Source: Azoarcus sp. L1K30 (GTDB lineage Bacteria; Pseudomonadota; Gammaproteobacteria; Burkholderiales; Rhodocyclaceae). From it: a stretch of DNA of 64,000 nt. Position 1 is the first letter of the stretch, and each line of letters opens with the position of its first letter. Below the pieces are notes generated by a model. It saw only the letters and a list, made by a program, of their open reading frames with translations. It was not told where the DNA came from and made no database searches. Both the position numbers and the translations under genes were made by a program. Shown here piece after piece: positions 26,620 to 35,461 of this stretch. The DNA is taken from NCBI RefSeq assembly GCF_018122735.1, contig NZ_JAGRRD010000001.1, positions 642,282 to 706,281 of the forward strand. Reading direction: 5' to 3'.

Positions 26620-28317
26620 TCATGCCCGTCGAAGCGGCACGTGAATGGTGAAGGTCGTGCCCCGGCCCACCTCGCTGGCAACCTCGATCTTCCCGCCGTG
26701 CTGATGGACGATGTCATAGGCGGTCGATAGTCCCAGTCCGGTTCCTTTCCCCACCTCCTTGGTGGTGTAGAAAGGCTCGAAGATGCGTGGGAGTTCGTCC
26801 GACGGAATGCCACAACCGCTGTCGGCGAAGTCGATCCGAATTTCGTCCCCGGTGCGGCGGGTGGCAATGCGAATCTCCCCGTGCCCGGAGATCGCCTGTG
26901 CCGCATTGATCAGCAGGTTTATGAAGACCTGATTCAATTGGCTGATATTGCACCAGACCGGCGGGATGTCGCCGTAGTCCCTGGTGATTTCGGCTTTCGT
27001 CCTGACGTCATTGCCGACGACGTTGAGACTGCCGTCCAGCGCGGCGTTGATATCCGCTTCTTCCCAGCGCTGCTCATCGGGGTGGGCGAAGGCGTTGAGC
27101 TTGTGCACGATGGCTTTGATCCGCTGGCCGCCTTCGATCGATTCGCGAATCAGGTCGCTCACATCCTCTTGCAGAAAATCGATACCCAGCTGCTGGCGCC
27201 GCCGTCCGAGTTCGGCGAGCGCGATGGCAAGCGCTTTGTCATCGCTTGGTGTGGTGTGCTCCAATGCCTGCTGCTGAAGCTGCTGGTACTGCATCAAGTG
27301 CTGCTGGTACTGAATCAAGTCCCCAAGGTATTTTTCCAGGGTGTTCAGATTGCTGAGAATGAATCCCATCGGATTATTGATCTCGTGCGCAACACCGGCC
27401 GCGAGCTGTCCGATCGATGCCATCTTCTCCTGCTGCAGCAGCCGCGCCTGCGCAGTCTTCAACTCGCCGAACGCTCGCGCGAGTTGCCGGCGATTGTCGA
27501 GCAATTGTTCGGCGGCTCGCGCCATTTCACCGATCTCGTCCGCTCCGTGTATGGGAATCCGCACCGGACCGCCGCCATCCTCACGCGCACGCAGATAATC
27601 GCTCACCAATTGCAAGCGGGCGACGACCCGCCGTCCGATGAAGAATCGGGCCACCAGCCAGGCAAGCAGCAGGCTGCCGGTCAGCAGGGACAGAATCAGC
27701 ATCTGATCGCGGGTGGCGGCTTCGCGTTGCTGCTCGATCGTGCGGCGGTAGTTCTCCGAAATGTGAGTGGAGTAGTCATGCGCCACCTTGACCATCCCGG
27801 CGGCCGTGTTCTGCAGCTGGTGGTGGTCGTTGTGCAAGCGCTGTTGCAGGGCTTCGCGCTGATCTGACTGCAGCCCCGGGTGCAGCGTCTGTTCCAGTAA
27901 CTTGACCAGAACATGCAGGCTGTTGCGAAACAGCTGTCCGGACTGATGCAGCGGCAGCAGCGTCAGATCGCTGCCCGCTGTGCCGAGTTGAGCCACCAGA
28001 AGGTCGAGCTGGTCGAGCTGGTTGATGATATTCGCGTAGATCGGGAGCATGATATCCACGGTCTCGGCCTGCAGAATCAGGAAGGACTCCCGTTCGAGCA
28101 GCAGCGTCGTCTCGACCAGGTTCTGCGCCTGCTGCACCTGCTCGAGGCGCTCTTCGGCCAGCTGGCGGCTGGTTTCTGCGGATAGGCGGAGGGCGTAGAC
28201 CGCGGTCAGTGCACCGGTGAAGATCAACAGTGCCTGCAACAACAGCGCAAGCGCAAACTGCCGGCGCAGCGAGCGCGGAAACGGAAGTTGGCGCCAGAAG
28301 CGGGGCATCGGACTCAC
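26620..28317 (-). CDS. Membrane sensor histidine kinase
   Basis: The 565-residue protein has two transmembrane helices (about 20-42 and 210-230) enclosing a helical periplasmic domain. A HAMP segment (about 230-285), a HisKA-type domain with GVAHEINNPMGFILSN (phospho-acceptor His) and a HATPase domain (NLLINAAQAI, DSGCGIP, GTGLGLSTAYDIV) follow. The long insertion after the phospho-acceptor and the NNPMGF motif are typical of NtrB-like family-4 kinases. Its start follows the stop of a periplasmic binding protein gene by 2 bp, so the binding protein probably presents a ligand to it. No response regulator gene is adjacent. Confidence 0.9.
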   Translation of the reverse strand: MSPMPRFWRQLPFPRSLRRQFALALLLQALLIFTGALTAVYALRLSAETSRQLAEERLEQVQQAQNLVETTLLLERESFLILQAETVDIMLPIYANIINQLDQLDLLVAQLGTAGSDLTLLPLHQSGQLFRNSLHVLVKLLEQTLHPGLQSDQREALQQRLHNDHHQLQNTAAGMVKVAHDYSTHISENYRRTIEQQREAATRDQMLILSLLTGSLLLAWLVARFFIGRRVVARLQLVSDYLRAREDGGGPVRIPIHGADEIGEMARAAEQLLDNRRQLARAFGELKTAQARLLQQEKMASIGQLAAGVAHEINNPMGFILSNLNTLEKYLGDLIQYQQHLMQYQQLQQQALEHTTPSDDKALAIALAELGRRRQQLGIDFLQEDVSDLIRESIEGGQRIKAIVHKLNAFAHPDEQRWEEADINAALDGSLNVVGNDVRTKAEITRDYGDIPPVWCNISQLNQVFINLLINAAQAISGHGEIRIATRRTGDEIRIDFADSGCGIPSDELPRIFEPFYTTKEVGKGTGLGLSTAYDIVHQHGGKIEVASEVGRGTTFTIHVPLRRA

Positions 28318-28319
28318 CG

Positions 28320-29438
28320 TCAGCGCTGCCAGATGCGGCGATAGCTGGCACGGTAGTCATTGCCCGGATCGAACCGGTACTGGGGCCCCCCGTCGAAGCC
28401 TACGTTATCGGGCGTCACAAGATGCACCGGAGCGATGTATCCGCTGACCGGCTGCTGTGCCAGCAGGCGGTTCACTTCATCGACTAGCTGCCAACCGTGC
28501 AGACTGAGGGGCTCGGCGACCGTGGCGGTCTGGTAGGTGCCGGTGGCGATACGCATGAATGCTGCGGGGCTGCCGTCGCCCGCCGACAGGAACTTCAGGC
28601 GGTCGGTGCCGACATTGGAGGCAATAAGGGCCGGGGTTGCGTAGTCGAAATAGATGTCATTGATCGCCAGCGCATGCGTCCAGCGCGTGCCGTAGCGCTC
28701 GAGCAGTTCTCGGGTCACAGCCGGCATCTGCCCGGCACTGTTGGAGATCGCCAGATCGCGCACCTCGAGTAGCGCACATTCCTTGCAGGCACGGATGACC
28801 TCGGCCATCGCGTTGGCCTTGGCCGTCGCAATGGCGAAATTCGAATCGGTAAAGATCACCACCCCGGCCCGTCCCGCGGATGCGATCACCGTCGCCGCAG
28901 CGGTGATGCGCGCGACGTTCAACGGGTCGGTAGACACGTTCATGGCCACCGGTGTCCCTGGCAATGGCCCGGCTTTGGGTCCCACATGCCAGCCGACCAC
29001 CGGAATCCCGCGTGTCTGAAAGGTCAGCAGCCGCTGGCGTATCGCCTCGGCGTCGGCACCGATCACGATCAGACCATCGGGGTTTTCCGCCAGCGCAGCC
29101 GCCGCGGCCTTGTCGCGCCCGGTTGGCGTACCGCGGGCATCGAAGATCTTGACCTGCCACTGCAGAACCGCCGCGGCTTCGCCTACGCCTTGGGCGACAC
29201 CGAGAATGCCGCCGTTGCGCAGATCCTCGCACAGCAGGGCGATCTTCTTGTCGCGCTGGCCGGGTGCCCCCGTCCGGGGGCCGTCCCATGGCGGATGGAT
29301 CCGGCTTGCAGCCTCGACCTGATGGCGCAGTTCGTCCATCGACATGGCGTGGGCCGGGCTTATGACGCAAAGCGAGGCCAATAGGATTGACGCAACGGCG
29401 CACCACAAACGAGGCATCCAATGTTCTTGTATCGGCAT
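28320..29438 (-). CDS. Periplasmic sugar-binding-like protein paired with the histidine kinase
   Basis: This 372-residue protein has a signal peptide ending SPAHAMS and a type I periplasmic binding fold (Peripla_BP_4), with GIPVVGWHVGP and AINDIYFDYATPALI as typical pieces. It lacks ABC permease or ATPase neighbours and instead is coupled to a kinase gene. That layout is known from LuxP/LuxQ and TorT/TorS, where the binding protein acts as the sensory subunit. The start at 29438 has GGAAGG 9 nt upstream; an ATG at 29417 is an alternative. The ligand is unknown. Confidence 0.82.
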   Translation of the reverse strand: MPIQEHWMPRLWCAVASILLASLCVISPAHAMSMDELRHQVEAASRIHPPWDGPRTGAPGQRDKKIALLCEDLRNGGILGVAQGVGEAAAVLQWQVKIFDARGTPTGRDKAAAAALAENPDGLIVIGADAEAIRQRLLTFQTRGIPVVGWHVGPKAGPLPGTPVAMNVSTDPLNVARITAAATVIASAGRAGVVIFTDSNFAIATAKANAMAEVIRACKECALLEVRDLAISNSAGQMPAVTRELLERYGTRWTHALAINDIYFDYATPALIASNVGTDRLKFLSAGDGSPAAFMRIATGTYQTATVAEPLSLHGWQLVDEVNRLLAQQPVSGYIAPVHLVTPDNVGFDGGPQYRFDPGNDYRASYRRIWQR

Positions 29439-29731
29439 GTCAATTCGCCTTCCTCGCCCGTGTGTGCCTCTACGGGCCGCACGATCACGCTCTCAACGAT
29501 GTACCCACGATTCTGCAGGCTTTCGCGAGGGCACGCCACCATGGTGATGGCTCACTTGCTTGACTAATCAGAGAATTGGCGGCTGATCATGCGCTGCGGA
29601 TGTGCTTTCAGCGTTGAAGGGGTGGTGGGCGATGGCCGCGACGCCCGGGTCGAAAACATTCTGTTGCAAGACCACGCACACCCGCGCCTGCGCCGCGGTA
29701 GGATCATCGCCATACAAATTCTTCGGCGGGT

Positions 29732-30046
29732 ATGCGAGTGATTCACTACCGACAGCTCATTGGCGCGGTGGCCCTGGCCTTGACGATCGGCAGCGCGCTC
29801 GCGGCCGATCGCGACACCACGCACGATTCGGACACGGCGACGCCGACCACGACCGGCAGGGTGGAGTCGGCCGTTGGGGGCGCGCTGGATACCGCGCGGG
29901 ACGGCATCCACACCGGTGTCACCGCCGCCATACGTGGTGCCCAGCGCGGTGTGCAGGCAGCCGGTCACGGCATCGAAACCGGTGCCCGGGCGGTGGGCCG
30001 TGCCATGCAACGAATGGGGCAGAAGCTTCAGGATGCCGCGGGCTGA
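29732..30046 (+). CDS. Small secreted helical protein of unknown function
   Basis: The 104-residue product has a clear signal peptide (VALALTIGSALAADRD). The mature part is rich in Thr and Asp, then forms an amphipathic Ala/Gly/Arg helix with near-repeated units (GALDTARDGIHTG, GAQRGVQAAGHGIETGARAVG). It resembles small periplasmic stress or membrane-associated proteins, but no family can be named. It stands alone. Confidence 0.6.
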   Translation: MRVIHYRQLIGAVALALTIGSALAADRDTTHDSDTATPTTTGRVESAVGGALDTARDGIHTGVTAAIRGAQRGVQAAGHGIETGARAVGRAMQRMGQKLQDAAG

Positions 30047-30235
30047 TCGGACGCCCCCCGCAGAACGGCAAGGCCCAGCGGCAGCTAAGATGCACGCACC
30101 GCGCAGCTGAGCGCTGCGGAAATACAGGCTTGATCATCCCGGCCTGGGCGACTATCCCTAAGAGGCAAACGCATTTTCCGCGACCGCTCGGCAATCTGGC
30201 CCCGGCGCGAGTTTGCCCCCATGGAGGAGTCGATC

Positions 30236-30841
30236 ATGGCGACACCATCCTGGCAGGTCAAAGGTTCGTATTTCGAGGCCTGCAACTGCAATGCAATGTG
30301 CCCCTGTGTCGTGCTCGGGGCGCCCACAGAAGATAACTGCACCGTCGTGATTGCCTGGCATGTGGACAGCGGCCAATTCGGCGATGTCGACCTCGAGGGC
30401 TGCAATGCGGTGATGCTGGGCTACGCGCCCGGACACATGATGCAGACCAAGTGGAAGGTCGCCCTCTATCTCGACGAAACGGCGAGCGCGGAACAGCAGC
30501 AGGCGCTGGGCGCCATCTTTTCAGGGCAGGCCGGCGGGCCGCTGGGCGCCTTGGCGCCGCTCGTGGGCGAAGTCATGGGCGTCACGCCCGCACCGATTGA
30601 ATTCAGCGCTGAAGGCAATCGCCGCAGTCTGCGCGTGAGCCACCTGATCGCGATGGACATCGCAGCCATCGAAGGGCAGGGCGGCAAGCCGGTGACGGTC
30701 GAGAATGTGCCCTTCACGCCGGTGCCGGGATTCCCGGCGGTGGTCGCAAAATCCAGTAGTCTGAGCATCCACGACCATGGCTTCGACCTGGAACTGAGCG
30801 ATCGCAATGGCTTCTACTCTCCGTTTGCCTATCAAGCGTAG
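30236..30841 (+). CDS. DUF1326-domain protein
   Basis: This 201-residue cytoplasmic protein has the DUF1326 N-terminal signature YFEACNCNAMCPCVVL, whose clustered cysteines suggest metal binding. The remainder is beta-rich with the family's WKVALYLD and LSIHDHGFDLELS segments. Start 30236 has GGAGG upstream. The downstream DUF2182 gene starts inside its last 35 bp. The two families are commonly found together, so they probably act as a pair. Function is unknown. Confidence 0.85.
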   Translation: MATPSWQVKGSYFEACNCNAMCPCVVLGAPTEDNCTVVIAWHVDSGQFGDVDLEGCNAVMLGYAPGHMMQTKWKVALYLDETASAEQQQALGAIFSGQAGGPLGALAPLVGEVMGVTPAPIEFSAEGNRRSLRVSHLIAMDIAAIEGQGGKPVTVENVPFTPVPGFPAVVAKSSSLSIHDHGFDLELSDRNGFYSPFAYQA

Positions 30842-31607
30842 ACGCTTGTCGTCCGCGAGCCCCCGCCTGGTGTGGTCGGCGGTCTGCGCGGTCACCGCAG
30901 TCGCCTGGGTCTATCTGGTGGCCATGGCGTGGGGCATGGAGAACATGCAGGTGTCGGCTGATTGGCGGCTGATGCCGCGCATGGCCGAATGGGGCGTGAC
31001 GGATCTTGCGCTCGTGTTCATCATGTGGGTGATCATGATGGCCGGCATGATGCTGCCGTCCACCCTGCCGGTCATGCTGATGCTGCAGCGTATCGACGCG
31101 GCGCGTCCCGGCAACACTTGTGCCTGGTGCCGTACGGCCTGGTTCGCGCTGGGTTATGTCACCGTGTGGGCGGCGTTTTCGCTGGCGGCGACCTTGAGCC
31201 AGTGGGCGCTGCTCGAGATTCGTCTGGTGTCGCCAATGATGGAAAGCTCGAGCACCTACCTCAGCGCCACGCTGCTGCTGATCGCGGGCGCCTATCAGTT
31301 CAGCCCGCTTAAACACGCCTGCCTGCAGCATTGCAGGTCGCCGCTGGGCTTCCTGCTCACGCGTAACAGCGACAGCGGATACCGGCTGGGCTTGCAGCAT
31401 GGCGCCTATTGCGCCGGCTGCTGCTGGCTGCTCATGGCCCTGCTGTTCGTCCTGGGCGTCATGAACCTGCTGTGGATTGCCGTACTGGCGCTGCTGGTGG
31501 TGGCCGAAAAGCTGCTGCCCCGGGCGCGCTGGCTGCCGCAACTGAGCGGCGCCGTACTGATCGTGTGGGGCGCGGCGATGCTGTACTCGGGTTTCGTCGC
31601 CAGCTAG
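30807..31607 (+). CDS. DUF2182 integral membrane protein
   Basis: The 266-residue protein has about seven transmembrane helices. It carries the DUF2182 features WVIMMAGMMLPSTLPVMLML, SPLKHACLQHCRSPLGFLL and GLQHGAYCAGCCWLLMALLF. The Met-, His- and Cys-rich pattern suggests metal handling, and the family is annotated as predicted metal-binding. It overlaps the DUF1326 gene by 35 bp, pointing to translational coupling. Confidence 0.85.
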   Translation: MASTLRLPIKRRRLSSASPRLVWSAVCAVTAVAWVYLVAMAWGMENMQVSADWRLMPRMAEWGVTDLALVFIMWVIMMAGMMLPSTLPVMLMLQRIDAARPGNTCAWCRTAWFALGYVTVWAAFSLAATLSQWALLEIRLVSPMMESSSTYLSATLLLIAGAYQFSPLKHACLQHCRSPLGFLLTRNSDSGYRLGLQHGAYCAGCCWLLMALLFVLGVMNLLWIAVLALLVVAEKLLPRARWLPQLSGAVLIVWGAAMLYSGFVAS

Positions 31608-31626
31608 GCCAGCCTGCCGACCGAGC

Positions 31627-33075
31627 CTATCGCACGCAACGAACGTAGTTCCGGCCCCGGATCTCATCGCGCTGTCCGCCTTGGCCGCGTAGCGAGGCCG
31701 GCGCACCCCGCTTGGGGTCGCTGCGTTGCGCGCCGGCACCATGCACGTCAAGCCCGTCCACGTCGGTGCACGCGCCGAAGCAGACGTAATCGGCCTGCCG
31801 GATGTCGTCGCCATGGGTCGTGCTGCTCCAGAACCAGCCACGCGGGTCGCTCACCTGCAGATAGCGTTGATCGAGCGCCGGCGCATGCTGGCGATAGTCG
31901 ACGATGCTCTGCAACTCCTTGACGTTGGGCAGCCGCCAGTCGCGTTTTCCGGCCAGGTCCAGGCGCTGACAGTAGGCCAGTGCCTCGGGCCAGGTCCGGC
32001 TCACGCCATCGTCCCGCTTCTGCCACGTCAATGCGGATGCGAGATCGTCGACCGTTCCATCACCGCCATCGGTGAATTGATTCTGCCCCCAGCGCGGGCC
32101 GCGTACGCAGCGGTAGAACAGCTTGCTGTTGCCCTTGGTCGGTGCCTGCTTGATATGGCCATCGAGGAAATTGAAGAAAAAGGCTGCTTCAACCCCCGGT
32201 CGGCCAAAATGTGTTCCGGTGTATTTCGTAGCCGACCAGGTCTGTCCCATCATCTGTGGCCGATGGCTGGCGGCATACCGGTCGCCCTCGAGCACTTCGC
32301 TGCCTGGCGCACGAAAATCGAAAATATCGTCGATGTAGCCCCGCCGCCCCTGCGCACCGCGAAAATCGGCCAGCGAGAACAGTTCCTTGATGTCAGGCAG
32401 GCGCCAATCGTTGTGGCCGCCGATGGTCAGCTGACGACACGCGCTCTCAGCGGCGTAATAGTCCAGGCGAGCATCGTGGTGCGCCTTTTCCCAGGTCAGG
32501 CCGGTGACCAGGTCGCTGATGCTGCCGTCCCGATTGTCCCGATAGCTCGGCGTCGCGCCGGCGTAGTCGGCATCCTGTCCATAGTAGGTCTGTCCCGGAG
32601 CGGCACAGGCCATCTTGCGCTCTTCGTCGAAACAGCTGCCCTGCCGCGTATCTGGAATCTTGCCGCCGACAGGGCGTGCGCTCGGGTTGGCACCGGCAAT
32701 ATCGGCGCTGAACGACGACGGTCCCGTGCCCAACCGCGGCCCCGAGTCGATTCCCGGTGGGGTTTGCGGAGGAGGTGGGGGCGACTGGTTTTCCGGCGCG
32801 TTGCCAGCGGGCCGCCCCGGCGGGGCGCCGTGCCCCTCGGGCACGCAAACCGCTCGGCCTTCGCGCATGATCCGGCACACCCCCTCCACCGTGCCGTGTG
32901 GCGCCTGAAACGCGCACGCTGCGGAGAGTTGGCGCCCGGCACAGGCATCAAACGCTGCCGCTGGCGGGCCGCCATCGCCCGGGCCCCGTCCAGGGCGCCC
33001 GCCAGGGCCAGGCATCTGGGCATGGAGCAAGGTCGCAAAGACATTCAGAGCGGCAAACAGTACAAGGTTTCGCAT
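31627..33075 (-). CDS. Secreted DUF1566 (Lcl C-terminal domain) protein with two repeats
   Basis: The 482-residue product has a signal peptide (LFAALNVFATLLHAQ), a Pro/Gly-rich linker up to about residue 145 and two DUF1566 domains. Each domain carries the LTWEKA or LTWQKR start and a DWRLP(D/N)(I/V)KEL core, and ends in (F/Y)(Y/V)RCVRG or NYVRCVR. These domains are typical of surface or fimbrial and lectin-like proteins; several cysteines could form disulfides. It is divergent from the diguanylate cyclase gene at 33179. Confidence 0.82.
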   Translation of the reverse strand: MRNLVLFAALNVFATLLHAQMPGPGGRPGRGPGDGGPPAAAFDACAGRQLSAACAFQAPHGTVEGVCRIMREGRAVCVPEGHGAPPGRPAGNAPENQSPPPPPQTPPGIDSGPRLGTGPSSFSADIAGANPSARPVGGKIPDTRQGSCFDEERKMACAAPGQTYYGQDADYAGATPSYRDNRDGSISDLVTGLTWEKAHHDARLDYYAAESACRQLTIGGHNDWRLPDIKELFSLADFRGAQGRRGYIDDIFDFRAPGSEVLEGDRYAASHRPQMMGQTWSATKYTGTHFGRPGVEAAFFFNFLDGHIKQAPTKGNSKLFYRCVRGPRWGQNQFTDGGDGTVDDLASALTWQKRDDGVSRTWPEALAYCQRLDLAGKRDWRLPNVKELQSIVDYRQHAPALDQRYLQVSDPRGWFWSSTTHGDDIRQADYVCFGACTDVDGLDVHGAGAQRSDPKRGAPASLRGQGGQRDEIRGRNYVRCVR

Positions 33076-33084
33076 CGTCTTTTG

Positions 33085-33131
33085 GTCGGTGATCGACTCG
33101 GTGGTCGAGTCGGTGATCGAGTCTGTCGTCG
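33085..33131. repeat. Short imperfect tandem repeats in a divergent promoter region
   Basis: Units of the type GGTGATCGACTC / GGTGGTCGAGTC / GGTGATCGAGTC follow each other about every 12 bp. They lie between the DUF1566 gene start and the diguanylate cyclase start. They could be regulatory or simple slippage repeats. Confidence 0.55.
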
Positions 33132-33178
33132 AATTGGCAGCTATGATATCGCCCCTTCAGCCACCTAAACCTCACCCA

Positions 33179-34507
33179 ATGGCACGCATGACTCTGCGCT
33201 TGAAGCTCGGCCTGAGCTTTCTGCTGGTCGGCCTGGTCTCCGCCAGCGCCGTCGGCGGTGCCGCATGGTGGATGTTGATGCGCGACTTTCAGGCATCGGT
33301 CGAGGAGAAGGCATTCAAAAACTTTCGCGGCGACGTGGAAGCCTATGTGACGCAATTCGGTTCTTGGGAGGCGGCTGAACGTGTTTATGCCTTTCCGGAC
33401 TTTGTCAGACAACGTCATCTGCCGCGCGCGCCTCTTTCTGCTGCCGAGCAGCCCGATGACGAGCGTCCCGGATCGCCCCGCCGCCGACGGCCGCCGTTCA
33501 AGTTCACGCTGATCCATGCCGACGGCCGCGTCATCCAGGCTGCCGAAGGCGTTGCGCGCGGCCAGATCGCGCCGCCGGAATGGCGAAAAAACGCCTATCC
33601 GATCAAGATCGACGGCAAGGTTGCGCTTTACGCCATCCCTTTGGGCAGGGCCGAATTGTCGGCTGACGACAGAATCTACCTCGGCTTGATGCGGCGCGCG
33701 CTGTTCGTCGGACTTGCCGTCGCCGTCGTTGTCGCCGCTGCTTTCGGGTTCGTCTTCGGCAACCGACTGGCCGCAAGCCTTGGCGAACTGACCAAGGCCA
33801 TCCGCGGCCTGCGCACGGACGGCGAGTTGCCCGAATCGCTGCCGGTGCGCTCCAAAGACGAAATCGGCCAACTGGCCGAAGCCTTCAACCATATGGGACA
33901 GTCGTTGAGCGACGCCCACCGCGAACTGCGCACGTCCAACGAAACAATCCTCGCCCAATCCGAACAACTGCGCGAACAAGCCCGGCGCGACCACCTGACG
34001 GCACTGCACAACCGGCGGTATCTCGACGAGCAGGGGCAAACCATGTACGCCCACACCGTCCGCCACCACCGGCCGATGTGCGTCATGCTGACCGATCTCG
34101 ATCACTTCAAGCGGATCAATGACCAGTATTCCCACGGCACCGGCGACGAGGTCCTGAAACGCGTCGCCCAGATCCTGGAAAACAACGTCCGCAGCAGCGA
34201 TCTGGTCGCCCGCTACGGCGGCGAGGAGTTTGCCGCCATCTTCGCCGAGAGCTCGCTCGCCCAAGCGCGCGAGCGCTGCGAAACACTGCGCAGGATGGTC
34301 GAGAACGAGCCCTGGGAAGATCTCGCCCCCGGCTTGAAAGTCACCCTCAGCATCGGTCTGTGCGACAACCTCGCCCTGGGCTCACTCAGCGCGATGCTCA
34401 GCGAGGCAGATGACCAGCTCTATCGCGCCAAGGACAATGGCAGAAACCGGGTCGAGCCCGGTGTGGTGAATTGCGTTGTGCAGGCGGATGTGGCTGTGCC
34501 GGAGTGA
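33179..34507 (+). CDS. Membrane diguanylate cyclase with HAMP domain
   Basis: From the start used, the protein has 442 residues. Helix 1 (LGLSFLLVGLVSASAVGGAA) is followed by a periplasmic domain with an Arg/Pro-rich loop, helix 2 (ALFVGLAVAVVVAAAFGFVF), a HAMP domain and a GGDEF domain. The motif is GGEEF with an RxxD site (RSSD) five residues upstream, so it should make cyclic di-GMP under feedback control. ATG 33179 is preferred; translation from 33089 would cover the tandem-repeat DNA. Confidence 0.88.
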   Translation: MARMTLRLKLGLSFLLVGLVSASAVGGAAWWMLMRDFQASVEEKAFKNFRGDVEAYVTQFGSWEAAERVYAFPDFVRQRHLPRAPLSAAEQPDDERPGSPRRRRPPFKFTLIHADGRVIQAAEGVARGQIAPPEWRKNAYPIKIDGKVALYAIPLGRAELSADDRIYLGLMRRALFVGLAVAVVVAAAFGFVFGNRLAASLGELTKAIRGLRTDGELPESLPVRSKDEIGQLAEAFNHMGQSLSDAHRELRTSNETILAQSEQLREQARRDHLTALHNRRYLDEQGQTMYAHTVRHHRPMCVMLTDLDHFKRINDQYSHGTGDEVLKRVAQILENNVRSSDLVARYGGEEFAAIFAESSLAQARERCETLRRMVENEPWEDLAPGLKVTLSIGLCDNLALGSLSAMLSEADDQLYRAKDNGRNRVEPGVVNCVVQADVAVPE

Positions 34508-34656
34508 ATTGCGGTGGAGCGAGGGATCGGAGCGAGCCGAATTGTGGGGCTGATCGATAGCGCTTGATGGCCGCGCACGCAGCAGGGCACGGCGAAGCGA
34601 AGGACAGATGGATGACTTTCGGGTTTTTTAACTGCCTGTCAACGGCCACACAATGG

Positions 34657-35439
34657 CTAATACTCCGCCACCACTTCCCATTGCCCCTGCGCTGTCATGC
34701 TCAAAACAAATAAACGCAAGTTGAAATAGTCCCCGCCTTCCACTGTGTCTTTGATGGCAACCAGAATGTCGTCCCAGCTGTCCCCGTTGATATCGCCGTG
34801 CCCAAGGATTGCCAAGGTCTGTACTCCCCCGTCGGAATAGAAAGCGGTTCTAAATTCAGATTCTTTATCAATTCTCGTGATCGGGTAAACATCCCCCCAG
34901 TGCGCAACGTTGGGGTCGCGTTGAATGTCCTGCCACTCGGTTTGAGAAGTGATCATGGCGAACGCCTTGGGTGCGTGATCTGGCAGGGCAGCATCTAGCG
35001 GGCTGGCTGGAATACGCGAACGTTGAGCCGGCTTGGCCTCGGCCAGTAGACGCGTAGCCAGGCACATGACTTTGATTTCCAGAAACGCGTTATTCTCCGA
35101 TTCGCGCTGTGCGTGAAGATCGGATTTCCAAATCGAAAAGAGGTCGTTGCAATTATTGATGCTATTTCCTTCTTCGGTCTTTCCGGTGTCAATGTCAATG
35201 CTTGCGTACCAGCGTTCCGATAACAGCCTGGATAAGTCTCTCTGTGATGCGACTGCCGATTTTTCCAGCAGCAGGTTCGCCATGTTCAATTCTGTCGTCC
35301 ATTCAACGGGTATGGAGGCCTCACTCGTTGCGGATTTTTCATGCGTCCTGGTATCAGAGCAACCGATCAAGCCGATCGTCAAGCACAGGTATCCGATTAC
35401 GGCTATGAGACTGGAGATGAGCGTATTGTGCTTTACCAT
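34657..35439 (-). CDS. Lipoprotein with an FG-GAP/EF-hand-like calcium loop; possible immunity protein
   Basis: The 260-residue product has a lipobox LIGC with lipidated Cys27, so it should sit in the periplasm on a membrane. Near the C-terminus GDINGDSWDDILVA has the Asp-rich calcium loop of FG-GAP/VCBS-type domains. The rest is unrecognised. It starts 22 bp after the stop of a T4-type lysozyme gene on the same strand. A periplasmic lipoprotein made with a wall-degrading enzyme is a common toxin and immunity arrangement. That role is inference. Its base composition is more A+T-rich than the flanking genes. Confidence 0.7.
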   Translation of the reverse strand: MVKHNTLISSLIAVIGYLCLTIGLIGCSDTRTHEKSATSEASIPVEWTTELNMANLLLEKSAVASQRDLSRLLSERWYASIDIDTGKTEEGNSINNCNDLFSIWKSDLHAQRESENNAFLEIKVMCLATRLLAEAKPAQRSRIPASPLDAALPDHAPKAFAMITSQTEWQDIQRDPNVAHWGDVYPITRIDKESEFRTAFYSDGGVQTLAILGHGDINGDSWDDILVAIKDTVEGGDYFNLRLFVLSMTAQGQWEVVAEY

Positions 35440-35461
35440 TACCTTGCTCTCATCTTGAGAT

